DNA of 44,555 nt from Thermus scotoductus DSM 8553 (GTDB lineage Bacteria; Deinococcota; Deinococci; Deinococcales; Thermaceae), in contig NZ_KB905745.1 in assembly GCF_000381045.1 (NCBI RefSeq), forward strand, positions 1 to 44,555, in the 5' to 3' direction. Both the position numbers and the translations under genes were made by a program. Below are positions 25,959 to 34,310 of this stretch, one piece after another. Under the pieces are notes generated by a model. The model had not been told where the DNA came from. It did not search any database and saw nothing but the letters and a program-made list of their open reading frames with translations. Positions within the stretch are counted from its first letter, which is position 1, and every line of letters starts with the position of its first letter.

Positions 25959-27011
25959 ATGAGAAAAGGCTTCCTCTTTCTCCTGCTCTTTTTGCCTCTC
26001 CTCAGCGCCTGCGAGCTTCTGGAAGGCACGGGCTACCGGGTGGCCGAGGCCCAGCTCCTCTTCCCCGAGGCCACGGAGCGCTGGACCTACTTCTACGGGG
26101 AGCCCCGGGAGGTCCGGCTCGGCACCCAGGTCCTCCGCCTGGAAAAGGCCTCGAGGGAAAGCCTCTGGGCGGTGCCGGGAGCCCTTTGGGTGGGGGGAAA
26201 TCCCGTGCTCAGGGAGGTGGGACCTGCCCTCCGCCCCTTGGCCGAGGCGGTGCGGGGAATCCAGGGAAGCCTCCTCGAGGTCCGCGCCCAGGCCAACCTG
26301 CGCGCCACCTGGTTCTATGACGGGGTGGGCTGGGTCCGGCTCACGGGGAGCCTGAGGGAAGGGGAAAGCCGGAGCCTGGTCCAGCCCGCCCAGTACCAGA
26401 CCCCGGACCTCTACGCCTTCACCGGGACGGAAACCCAGGTCCTCCTCAGGGAGATCCTGGCCCGGCGGGGGGGAAGGCAGGTGGTGGTCTTTGAGCTTTC
26501 CGAACCCGTCTTAAGGCCTCTGGCCCTTGACCCCATCCCCGATGGTTACCGGGTGGGGGCCCTGCAGGTGCAGTATGGGCTTAAAGTGGAGGTGGTGACC
26601 CCACCCCGTCCCGCCTACCGCATCCTGGAACGCGGGGCCAATGCCGCCTACCAGGAAACCGAGCCCAAGGCCTTTCTGGCCAACAACCCGACCCGCTTCG
26701 CCGAGGTCTGGAACCTGGTGGTGGCGAACCGCATCCCCCGCCCACCCGCCCCTAGCGTGGACTTCCGCACGAGGAGCGTGGCCGCCTTCTTCTGGGGCCT
26801 AAAGCCCACCGGGGGGTATGGCCTCGAGGTGGTGGGGATTACCTATGCAGGCGGAACCGCCCGGGTCATCCTGAACCTGCAAAGCCCACGGCCCGGGGCC
26901 ATCGTCACCCAGGCCCTCACCAGCCCGTACGTGATCCTGGAGCTGGAACGGGTGAGCCGCGTGGTCTTCACCGAACCTTCAGGGCGAGTCCTAGCCGAAG
27001 CGCGGGAGTAG
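25959..27011 (+). CDS. Lipoprotein with C-terminal PrcB-like domain
   Basis: 350 residues. Lipoprotein signal with lipobox LLSAC (Cys18), so it is anchored in the envelope. The last ~85 residues (VDFRTRSVAAFFWGLKPTGG, then VTQALTSPYVILELERV) match the PrcB_C domain, first known as the subunit that stabilises the PrtP protease complex of Treponema. Residues 20-260 are not recognised. Its 3' end overlaps folC by 21 bp on the other strand. A weak TATCAT (25947-25952) precedes ATG 25959 by 6 nt, again a leaderless arrangement. Confidence 0.75.
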   Translation: MRKGFLFLLLFLPLLSACELLEGTGYRVAEAQLLFPEATERWTYFYGEPREVRLGTQVLRLEKASRESLWAVPGALWVGGNPVLREVGPALRPLAEAVRGIQGSLLEVRAQANLRATWFYDGVGWVRLTGSLREGESRSLVQPAQYQTPDLYAFTGTETQVLLREILARRGGRQVVVFELSEPVLRPLALDPIPDGYRVGALQVQYGLKVEVVTPPRPAYRILERGANAAYQETEPKAFLANNPTRFAEVWNLVVANRIPRPPAPSVDFRTRSVAAFFWGLKPTGGYGLEVVGITYAGGTARVILNLQSPRPGAIVTQALTSPYVILELERVSRVVFTEPSGRVLAEARE

Positions 27012-28151
27012 CCTACCCCTTAAGGCGCCCACCAGGTACAAGGAGCCCGTGGCCAAAACGGGGACGCCATCCCCTTGCGCCGCCTTAACGGCCTCCCCCA
27101 AGGCCTCCCAGGGATCCTCAAAAAAGGGTTCCCCAAGCTCCCTTCCCAAGGCCCCCTCCCCCGCCCGGGTGTAGCGGACGCTTCTGGCCTTGGGAAGGAG
27201 GTGGGCCAGAACCCCCTTCACGTCCTTCCGGGGAAAGGCCCCAAAGACCAGGTGGTAGTTGGAAAACTCCCGGCTTAGCGCCTCCGCCGCCGGAGGGTTA
27301 TGGGCCCCATCCAGATACACCTCCACCCCCTGCACAAGGAACCGCTCCAGCCGGCCAGGGTGTCTGGCCTCCCTAAGGCCTTGGGCAATGGCCTCCTCAG
27401 GAAAACCCAAAAGCCTTAGCGCCGCCGCCGAAAGCCGGGCGTTCGCCTCCTGGAAGGCCCCCTTCAGGGCCGGTGGCGCAGGCAGGGCAAAAAGAGGGTC
27501 CAGGGGGTCCAGAAGGTAAAGGGGGCTTCCCCGGGTGCGGGCCACTTCCCGCACCACCTCCAGGCCGATCCCCCTGGCCCCGGTGACCACCGGCACCCCT
27601 TTGCGGAAGGCCCCCGCCTTTTCCCGGGCCACCGCCTCGAGGCTTCCCCCCAAGGCCTCCAGGTGGTCCTCCCCCACGTTGGTGAGCACAGTAAGGGCCA
27701 CCCGGGGAAGAACATTGGTGGCGTCCTTCTCCCCGCCCACCCCTGCCTCCACCGCGGCCCAGGCCACCCCTTTTTTGTGGAAGTGGTGAAAGGCCATGGC
27801 GGTGGCCAGGTCAAAAAAGCCGGGGGGTTCGGGCCAGGCTTCCTCCTTGGCCCAGGCCACAAAGCCCACCACCTCCTCCTCGAGGATCCACCCTCGGTGG
27901 GTGCGGATCCTCTCCCGGAAGTCCAGGAGGTGGGGGCTGGTATAGGCTCCATAGGGAAGCCCTGCAGCGCGGAAGGCCGCCTCCAGGTAGGCCACCACGC
28001 TTCCCTTGCCGTTGGTGCCCAGGACGTGCACCGCCTGAAAAGCCTCCTCCGGGTGCCCGAGGCGTTCCAGGAGAGTCCTAATCCGGCTTAGACCCCGCTC
28101 TCCCTGGCGGCGCTGGGCGAAGAGCCACCCCGTGGCCTCCTGGTAGGTCAT
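26991..28151 (-). CDS. folC: Folylpolyglutamate / dihydrofolate synthase
   Basis: 386 residues of the Mur-ligase-like FPGS family. The ATP loop is VLGTNGKGSVVAYLEA (G45-S51), with TSPHLLDFRERI, GVGGEKDATNV and LDGAHNPPAAEAL further on. It adds glutamates to folates and, as the only copy seen, may also make dihydrofolate. It starts 3 bp after tmrA stops, so it is likely transcribed with the exporter; the link may be only positional. Confidence 0.93.
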   Translation of the reverse strand: MTYQEATGWLFAQRRQGERGLSRIRTLLERLGHPEEAFQAVHVLGTNGKGSVVAYLEAAFRAAGLPYGAYTSPHLLDFRERIRTHRGWILEEEVVGFVAWAKEEAWPEPPGFFDLATAMAFHHFHKKGVAWAAVEAGVGGEKDATNVLPRVALTVLTNVGEDHLEALGGSLEAVAREKAGAFRKGVPVVTGARGIGLEVVREVARTRGSPLYLLDPLDPLFALPAPPALKGAFQEANARLSAAALRLLGFPEEAIAQGLREARHPGRLERFLVQGVEVYLDGAHNPPAAEALSREFSNYHLVFGAFPRKDVKGVLAHLLPKARSVRYTRAGEGALGRELGEPFFEDPWEALGEAVKAAQGDGVPVLATGSLYLVGALRGRLLPRFG

Positions 28152-28154
28152 GGC

Positions 28155-29981
28155 CTAGCCCTCCGCATACTGGAGCCGGTACAGGGTGGCATAGTAGCCC
28201 CCTTTCTGGAGGAGCTCCTCGTGGGTACCCTCCTCCACCAGGCGCCCTCTTTTGAAGACCAGGATGCGATCCACCCGGCGGATGGTGGAGAGGCGGTGGG
28301 CGATGATAATGGAGGTCCTTCCCTCCATGGCCCTGTAGAGGGCCTCCTGTAAGCGCCTTTCCGTTTCCGAATCCACGTTGGCCGTGGCCTCATCCAGGAT
28401 GAGGAGGATATCCGGGTTGGCCAGAAGGGCCCGGACCAAGGCCAGAAGCTGCTTTTCCCCCGTGGAAAGCCCGGCCCCCCTTTCCCCCACCCGGGTGTGG
28501 TAGCCCTGGGGCAGGCGCAAAATGGCCTCGTGCACCCCCAAAAACCGGGCCACCTCCACCACCTTCTCCTCGGGGATGGTCTCGTCAAAAAGGCGCAGGT
28601 TGTCCAGAATGGTGCCCGAGAAGAGGAAGGGATCCTGGAGCACGATCCCCACGTGCCGCCTTAGGTCCTCCTGGCGGTAGTTCCGCACATCCTCCCCATC
28701 GATGAGCACCCGGCCCCTTTGGGGGTCGTAGAAGCGGGCGATGAGGCTCACCACGCTGGTCTTCCCCGCCCCCGTGGCCCCCACCAGGGCCACCTTCTCC
28801 CCCGGGCGGATGCGGAAGGAAACCCCCTTGAGCACCCAGTCCTTGTCCGTGGGCTCCACGCCCTTGGGGGTATAGGCCAGCCAGACCTCCTGAAACTCCA
28901 CCTCCCCCCGGAAGCGGGCGATGGGCTTGGGATTTTCCGGGTCCTCGAGCTCCTCCTCCGTGTCCAAAACCCCGAAGATGCGCTCGGCGCTGGCCATGGC
29001 TCCCTGGAAGAGGTTGAACTTATCCGAAAGGTCCTGCAGGGGCTGGAAAAGCTGGCGGGTGTAGTCCACAAAGGCCACCAGAAGCCCTAGGGTGGCCACC
29101 CCCCGCACCACCTCACCCCCGCCGTAGAAGAGGAGGCCCGCCACCGCCAGATCCCCCAGGAACCCCACCACGGGAAAGAAGAGGGCAAACCAGCGCACGA
29201 TCTCCACCCAGGCCCTAAGGAGGTCCCGGCTCAGGCGGTCAAACTTCTCCTCCCGTTCCCTTTCCTTCACGAAAAGCTGGATGGTCTCCACCCCAGAAAG
29301 GTTTTCCTGCAGGGCAGCGTTCAAGCGGGCCAGGCGCAGGCGCATCTCCCGGTAAGCGGCGCGCATGCCGTTCCGCACCCAGGCGGTGACCCAGAGGAGC
29401 ACGGGCACCACCAGGAGGACCACCAGGGTGAGCTTGGGGCTTAAGACCATCATGAAGGCCAAGAGGCCCAGGATGGTAAAGAAGTCGGCGATGACCCCCA
29501 CGAGCCCCCCGGTGATGAACTGGTTGATGGCGTCCACGTCGGAGGTGATGCGGGTCATGAGGCGGCCCACGGGGTTTTTGTCGTAAAAGCCCAGGTGGAG
29601 GCGCATGAGCTTGCCGAAGAGGGCGCTCCTTAAGTCGAAGAGCACCCTTTGCCCCACCCACTGGATCAGGTAGGTCTGGCCGTAGGTGGCGGCGAAGTTA
29701 ACCCCCCGCACCAGAAGGAAGCCCAGGCTCACCCAAAGGAGAAGGGCAAAGCGCTCCGCCAGGGGCTTGGCCTCCTTGGGAACCAGGGCCCCGTCGATGG
29801 CCCACTTGAAGAAGAGGGGGGTGAGGGCGGCGGTGAGGGTGGTGAGGAGGAGGAAGAGAAGGGCCAAGGCCACCTGGGCCCGGTAGGGCCTCACGTACTG
29901 GAGGATGCGGGCGAAGAGGACCCGGTCAAAGGCCTTGGTGTAGGCGTCCTCCTGCTCCCTATGGGAGGCATCCTGGCTCAT
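28155..29981 (-). CDS. tmrA: Heterodimeric ABC exporter subunit TmrA-like (catalytic)
   Basis: 608 residues: six membrane helices (about 30-330), then a nucleotide-binding domain. Walker A VGATGAGKTS and Walker B ILLILDEATANVD with the catalytic Glu are canonical, but the signature reads LSTGEKQ instead of LSGGQ. With TmrB (normal LSGGQ, Asp for Glu) it forms one active and one degenerate ATP site, as in the T. thermophilus TmrAB multidrug/peptide exporter. Its ATG overlaps the tmrB stop. Confidence 0.92.
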   Translation of the reverse strand: MSQDASHREQEDAYTKAFDRVLFARILQYVRPYRAQVALALLFLLLTTLTAALTPLFFKWAIDGALVPKEAKPLAERFALLLWVSLGFLLVRGVNFAATYGQTYLIQWVGQRVLFDLRSALFGKLMRLHLGFYDKNPVGRLMTRITSDVDAINQFITGGLVGVIADFFTILGLLAFMMVLSPKLTLVVLLVVPVLLWVTAWVRNGMRAAYREMRLRLARLNAALQENLSGVETIQLFVKEREREEKFDRLSRDLLRAWVEIVRWFALFFPVVGFLGDLAVAGLLFYGGGEVVRGVATLGLLVAFVDYTRQLFQPLQDLSDKFNLFQGAMASAERIFGVLDTEEELEDPENPKPIARFRGEVEFQEVWLAYTPKGVEPTDKDWVLKGVSFRIRPGEKVALVGATGAGKTSVVSLIARFYDPQRGRVLIDGEDVRNYRQEDLRRHVGIVLQDPFLFSGTILDNLRLFDETIPEEKVVEVARFLGVHEAILRLPQGYHTRVGERGAGLSTGEKQLLALVRALLANPDILLILDEATANVDSETERRLQEALYRAMEGRTSIIIAHRLSTIRRVDRILVFKRGRLVEEGTHEELLQKGGYYATLYRLQYAEG

Positions 29982-31726
29982 CCCTCCACCTCCCCTTCCA
30001 CCTCCATGCGCTGGATGCGGTCCAGCTCGGCATAGAGGCCCCCGGCCTCGAGGAGGCTTTCATGGGTGCCCTCCTCCACGATCCTCCCCCCGTCCAAAAC
30101 GATGATCCAGTCTGCATGGCGCAGGGTGGCGGTGCGGTGGGAGATGAGGAAGGTGGTCTGGCGGCCCAGGACCCCTTTCAAGCCCTGAAGGATCCTGGCC
30201 TCGGTTTCCGTGTCCACGGCGCTTAGGGCATCGTCCAGGATGAGGATCTTGGGCCCCTTGGCCAAGGCCCGGGCCAGGGCCACCCGCTGCCGCTGGCCAC
30301 CCGACAACGTCACCCCCCGCTCCCCCAGCACGGTTTCGTACCCCCTGGGGAAGGCGAGGATCTCCTCGTGGATGCCGGCAAGCCTCGCCGCCCACTCCAC
30401 CCGTTCCCGATCCAGGGTTTCCAGACCGTAGGCGATATTTTCCAGAATGGTTTCGCTAAATAGGAAGGGTTCCTGGGGGGCAACCCCCACCGCCTGGCGC
30501 AGGGTGGCCAGGGGGATCCTCCGCGCCTCATACCCCCCCACGTAAACCCGTCCCTCCGTGGGGTCCATAAGACGGGGTACGAGGGCGGCAAGGAGGCTTT
30601 TCCCCGAGCCCGTGCGCCCGGTGATCCCCAGGGTCATGCCCTCGGGGACGGTGAGGGTGAGGTCCTTAAGAAGCCAGCGCCCATCCCGCCAAAGGCCCAC
30701 CCCCTCGAGGCGCACCTCCCCGGAAAGATCGGCCACGGAAAGGGGCAGGGGATCCTCGTCGCGAACGGCGGGCTCCCGGTCCAGAAGCTCCAAAAGCCTT
30801 TTCAAGCTGGTAAAACCCCGCTGGTACATGGCCATCACCCAGCCGAGGCCCAGAATGGGCCAGGTGAGCTGGGCCAAATAGGCGTTGAACTGCACCAGCT
30901 GGCCCACGCTCATCTCCCCCCGGACCACCATCCCCCCGCCCACCCAGAGGACGGTGAGGAAGGCAAACCCCATGAGAAAGCCCAGAAGGGCCTGCATGGG
31001 CCCCTCCACCTTGGCCAGGGCCAGGCTTTTCCCCATATAGGCCCGGTTGAGCTCCTGGAAGCGGGATAGCATGCGCCCTTCCAGGGCATACCCCTTCACC
31101 ACCCGGATGCCGCTAAAGGCCTCCTGGGCCAGGGTGCTGATCTGGTCAAAGGCCTCCTGGGCCTCCCGGTAGCGGCGGTCAATAAGGCGCAGGAGGTAGA
31201 ACATGGCCAGGGCGATGAAGGGAAGGATCAGGCTGAGGTAAAAGGCCAGCCTGACGTTCACCCCATACATGGAGAAGAAGGCCAGGAGGACCAGGAAGGA
31301 AAGGCGGCTACCCATCATGATCCCGGGCCCCACCATCTCCCGCACCGCGGAGAGATCGCTGTTCAAGCGGTTCATCAGGTCCCCCACCCGGGTGGCGTGG
31401 TAGAAGGAGCGGTCCAGGCGGAGAAGGTGGTGGAAGAGATCCTTCCTGAGGTCGTACTCCACCAGGCGGCTCGCCACCACCGCCAAGCGGCGCATGAAGT
31501 AGGAGAGCAGGGCGCTGATCCCGGCGGAAAGAAGCAAAAGGGAGGCATAGCGCCCGTAGGGCCCGCCATGACCCAAGGCATCCACGGCCAGGCGCAGGAA
31601 GTAGGGGCTCAGCACGAAAAAGAAGATGGAAAGAAGGCCCAGCAGGACTCCCAGGGCGTACCTCCCCCGGTAAGGGTAGAGGTAGGCCCCCAGGCGGCGG
31701 AGGGGAGCGACTGACCAACCGGTCAT
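29978..31726 (-). CDS. tmrB: Heterodimeric ABC exporter subunit TmrB-like (degenerate site)
   Basis: 582 residues from ATG 31726. Six membrane helices, then Walker A GRTGSGKSL, signature LSGGQRQRVALARAL, Walker B KILILDDALSAVD with Asp where the catalytic Glu should be, and switch His in LISHRTA. ATG 31726 is preferred to ATG 31732 because TAAACT lies 7 nt upstream of it, fitting a leaderless mRNA, and the protein then starts MTGWSVAPLRRL. The operator palindrome covers codons 1-5, so a bound repressor would block the start itself. Confidence 0.92.
   Translation of the reverse strand: MTGWSVAPLRRLGAYLYPYRGRYALGVLLGLLSIFFFVLSPYFLRLAVDALGHGGPYGRYASLLLLSAGISALLSYFMRRLAVVASRLVEYDLRKDLFHHLLRLDRSFYHATRVGDLMNRLNSDLSAVREMVGPGIMMGSRLSFLVLLAFFSMYGVNVRLAFYLSLILPFIALAMFYLLRLIDRRYREAQEAFDQISTLAQEAFSGIRVVKGYALEGRMLSRFQELNRAYMGKSLALAKVEGPMQALLGFLMGFAFLTVLWVGGGMVVRGEMSVGQLVQFNAYLAQLTWPILGLGWVMAMYQRGFTSLKRLLELLDREPAVRDEDPLPLSVADLSGEVRLEGVGLWRDGRWLLKDLTLTVPEGMTLGITGRTGSGKSLLAALVPRLMDPTEGRVYVGGYEARRIPLATLRQAVGVAPQEPFLFSETILENIAYGLETLDRERVEWAARLAGIHEEILAFPRGYETVLGERGVTLSGGQRQRVALARALAKGPKILILDDALSAVDTETEARILQGLKGVLGRQTTFLISHRTATLRHADWIIVLDGGRIVEEGTHESLLEAGGLYAELDRIQRMEVEGEVEG
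31712..31725. promoter_or_regulatory. TetR-type operator, site 3 (tmrB start)
   Basis: TGACCAACCGGTCA: arms TGACC and GGTCA with a 4-bp centre, the same layout as site 2 and 12/14 identical to site 1. It begins at the second base of the tmrB start codon and runs into the gene, just downstream of the minus-strand -10 TAAACT (31734-31739). Confidence 0.6.
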
Positions 31727-31733
31727 AGCCATG

Positions 31734-31739
31734 AGTTTA
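31734..31739 (-). promoter_or_regulatory. -10 hexamer of tmrB (leaderless)
   Basis: Minus-strand TAAACT, 7 nt before ATG 31726. No consensus -35 at 16-18 bp. Confidence 0.45.
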
Positions 31740-31783
31740 TCCCAAATCCGGGCGGGCAGAAAAAAGACCCGGCCACACCGTAA

Positions 31784-32617
31784 TTAGCCCCCCTGCATCT
31801 CCTCCTTCAAGGAGCGCAGGGCCTCCTGCCAGTCCTCCCCCAGGGTGACCAGACGGTGGGGCTTGGCAAGCCGCCGCACCGCCTTGCGCAAGATCCCGGG
31901 AATGGGGGGACAGGCGTAGGAAACCACCAGCAAAAGACCCCTCACCCGGCCCAGGCGGTGGAGGTAGTGGACCATGCCCACCAGTTCCCGGTCGGTGGGA
32001 AGGTCCATGGGGAAAAGCCTATCCCCCTCCTCCCTGAGCTTCTCTGGGGGCAGGTCGGGGAAGTAGGGGATGAGCCCCTCCCGGGCCAGGGCCTCCTCCA
32101 CCGTCCTCCGGAAGGATTCCTCCTCGAGGAGGTAGGGCTGGGCCACAACCCCCACGCTCCCCAGGGGGGTCTTGAGGGGAGGAGGAGGTTTCAAAAGCCC
32201 CCGCACCCGGTCCAGGGCCCGCCCCACCAGCATGGGGTTCTGGGTGAGGAGGTGGCCCACCTCCCCCGCCCGGCCTAGGACCCGCTCGGAGAGCTCTGCA
32301 GGCACCTTGAGCACCGGGGGAAGCCCCGGAAAGTAGCGGAGGAGGGTGGCCTCGAGGTCCAAAAGCCACGGGCACTGCCCCCCGCCCTTTTCCGACTCCA
32401 CCCCCCCTTGGAGGTCGGGAAGGAGCAGGTAATCCACCCCTTGGACCTTCAGGGCCTCCACCTGGGCCAAAAGCTCCTGCACCGGCAGGCAGTAGGGCTG
32501 GTGACGGGCAGGCGGCACCTCCACCCGCACCACCTCCACCCCCAAGGCCTTTAAATACGCTTCCCAAAAGCCCAGGTATCGCCGGGACAGGAAGCCCCTC
32601 AGGACACCCACGCGCAT
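31784..32617 (-). CDS. DUF2229-like protein (acyl-CoA dehydratase activase-related)
   Basis: 277 residues. The start MRVGVLRGFLSRRYLGFWEA, then PYCLPVQELLAQVEAL, YLLLPDLQG and CPWLLDLEATL, follow the plan of the DUF2229 / CoA-activase-related domain, which accompanies 2-hydroxyacyl-CoA dehydratase components and usually binds an Fe-S cluster by Cys residues. Cys residues here are few (PYC, QCPW, YACPP). No partner enzyme is in the window, so the function is open. ATG 32617 lies 7 nt after minus-strand TAGGAT (32625-32630), which is inside the end of the M20 gene. Confidence 0.6.
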   Translation of the reverse strand: MRVGVLRGFLSRRYLGFWEAYLKALGVEVVRVEVPPARHQPYCLPVQELLAQVEALKVQGVDYLLLPDLQGGVESEKGGGQCPWLLDLEATLLRYFPGLPPVLKVPAELSERVLGRAGEVGHLLTQNPMLVGRALDRVRGLLKPPPPLKTPLGSVGVVAQPYLLEEESFRRTVEEALAREGLIPYFPDLPPEKLREEGDRLFPMDLPTDRELVGMVHYLHRLGRVRGLLLVVSYACPPIPGILRKAVRRLAKPHRLVTLGEDWQEALRSLKEEMQGG

Positions 32618-32622
32618 ACGCC

Positions 32623-33615
32623 CTATCCTACGCCAAGGGCCTTTAAAAAAGCCAGAAGCACCTCCCGCCCCTCCCAAAGGCTTTGGGGAAGCACCCATTC
32701 CTCCGGAGTGTGGGCCCCACCCCCCCGGTACACCCCCAGGGCCAAGGCGGGGATACCCCGTTCGATGGCGGCGCTGGCATCGGTGGAACCCGGCTGGAAC
32801 TGGGGCCTTTCCCCGATCTTGGCCAGCGCCACCTCCGCCGCCTGGAGGAGCCTGGGCGTGGCGGTGCTTCCCGCAGGCCTCGTCCCCAGGACCTCCAGGG
32901 AAACCTCCACTCCATGGAGTTGGGCCGCCTCCTCCAGAACCTCCTGGGCCTTGTGGTAGAGGGTGCGAAGCGCTTCCTCCTCCAAAGCGCGGATCTCCAG
33001 CAAGGCCGAGGCCTCCTTGGGGATGGCGTTTACCGCCTCGCCCCCCCGGAGGCCGCTGGCGTTCAGGCTGGCCTCACCCCCCACCTCCTTGAACAGGGTG
33101 TGCAGTCGGGAAAGCCCCTCCGCCAGGGCAAACACGGGATTGGGGGTCCCCCTGTCCCCCCAGGCGTGGCCCCCCCGGCCCAGAAGGGTAACCCGGAAAC
33201 GGACCGAGCCCAAAGCCCGGTCCACCACCCCCGGAAGGTACCCATCCACCGCCACCACCACCTCGGGAGCCAGGGTCTCCACCAGGGCCCGGGCCCCCCT
33301 TAGGTTCCCCAGGCCCTCCTCCCCCACGGTGAAGCCCCGCACCACCCCGGGCATCTCGGGAAGGGAGAGGAGAACGGCCACCCCGCTGGAGTTGTCCCCC
33401 ACCCCGGGGCCATAGAGCCTCTCCCCCACCCGCCTCGGGGGCTTTGGCGGCAACACCGTGTCCAGATGGGCGAGGAGGAGCACCGACCCCTCCCCCGCCC
33501 ACACGTTGCCCAGGCCATCCCTTCGGGCCCTGGGCAGATGGGCGGCCACGAACTCCCCCCGCACCCCCTCCCCCGTCAGGGGGGAGAGTTCCAGAAGAAG
33601 CCGTACCGGGTCCAC
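32623..33615 (-). CDS. M20-family metallopeptidase (LysK/ArgE-like)
   Basis: 330 residues. Zinc ligands and catalytic residues fit M20: LLLAHLDTV (H50, D52), GPGVGDNSSG (D74), TVGEEGLGN (E99 catalytic, E100) and a late GGGAHTPEEW. A dimerisation domain lies about 130-240. It removes acyl groups or residues from amino acid derivatives or small peptides; the substrate is not clear. Distinct from the lysine-biosynthesis LysK by context, as no lys genes are near. GTG 33615 shares one base with the stop of the regulator upstream, so they are coupled. Confidence 0.85.
   Translation of the reverse strand: MDPVRLLLELSPLTGEGVRGEFVAAHLPRARRDGLGNVWAGEGSVLLLAHLDTVLPPKPPRRVGERLYGPGVGDNSSGVAVLLSLPEMPGVVRGFTVGEEGLGNLRGARALVETLAPEVVVAVDGYLPGVVDRALGSVRFRVTLLGRGGHAWGDRGTPNPVFALAEGLSRLHTLFKEVGGEASLNASGLRGGEAVNAIPKEASALLEIRALEEEALRTLYHKAQEVLEEAAQLHGVEVSLEVLGTRPAGSTATPRLLQAAEVALAKIGERPQFQPGSTDASAAIERGIPALALGVYRGGGAHTPEEWVLPQSLWEGREVLLAFLKALGVG
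32625..32630 (-). promoter_or_regulatory. -10 hexamer of the DUF2229-like gene
   Basis: Minus-strand TAGGAT, 7 nt before ATG 32617, giving an internal leaderless promoter at the 3' end of the M20 gene. Confidence 0.45.
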
Positions 33616-34268
33616 TACTCCTGAGGCTCGGGTCCGGCCAGCCCCTCCCGTATGGCGTAAAGGGCCGCCTGGGTCCGGTTGTTCAGGTGGAGTTTCTGGA
33701 AGATCTCGGAAAGGCGGTTGCGCACGGTCTTCTCGGAAAGCTGAAGCTCGGCGGCGATCTCCAGGTTGGTGTACCCCTGGGCCACCAGCTTGAGGATCTG
33801 GATCTCTCTCTCGGAAAGCTCCGCATGGAGGGGAAGGCTGGACTCCTTCTTGGCCCGAAAGTCCTGGATAATCCGCCCGGCCAACTCAGCATCCAGGAGC
33901 ACCTCCCCGGCGTGCACCCGGCGGATGGCCCCGATGAGTTCGCTGGCATCCGTGTCCTTGAGGAGGTAGCCCCTGGCCCCGGCCTTCACCGCTTCAAAGA
34001 CATAGGCGTCCTGGCGGTACATGGTGAGGATGATGACCTTGGCCTGGGGCCACTCCTTGAGGATGGCCTGGGTGGCCTGCACCCCATCCAGGTTCGGCAT
34101 CTGGATGTCCATGAGGATCACGTCGGGCTTGGCCTCGAGGGCATGCCTTAACGCCTCCCAACCGTCCTTGGCCTCGCCCACCACCCGGAAATCCCCTTCC
34201 GCCTCCAAAAGGCTTTTGAGCCCCTGGCGGAAGAGGGCATGGTCGTCCGCTAACAGTACCCGAATCAC
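33615..34268 (-). CDS. NarL/FixJ-family response regulator (orphan)
   Basis: 217 residues: receiver domain 1-120 (acidic pocket DD at 8-9, phospho-acceptor D54 in [13 protein letters not shown]104 in GYLLKDTD) and LuxR-type helix-turn-helix ([20 protein letters not shown]). No histidine kinase adjoins it. The GTG start at 34268 lies 6 nt after minus-strand TAAGAT (34275-34280). It is co-transcribed with the M20 peptidase gene. Confidence 0.92.
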   Translation of the reverse strand: MIRVLLADDHALFRQGLKSLLEAEGDFRVVGEAKDGWEALRHALEAKPDVILMDIQMPNLDGVQATQAILKEWPQAKVIILTMYRQDAYVFEAVKAGARGYLLKDTDASELIGAIRRVHAGEVLLDAELAGRIIQDFRAKKESSLPLHAELSEREIQILKLVAQGYTNLEIAAELQLSEKTVRNRLSEIFQKLHLNNRTQAALYAIREGLAGPEPQE

Positions 34269-34274
34269 CCCTCC

Positions 34275-34280
34275 ATCTTA
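34275..34280 (-). promoter_or_regulatory. -10 hexamer of the NarL-type regulator
   Basis: Minus-strand TAAGAT followed by GGAGGG and GTG 34268; the spacer could also act as a very close ribosome site. Confidence 0.4.
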
Positions 34281-34310
34281 GCGCTGGTGGGCTTGGTGTA
34301 GGGTGAAAGG

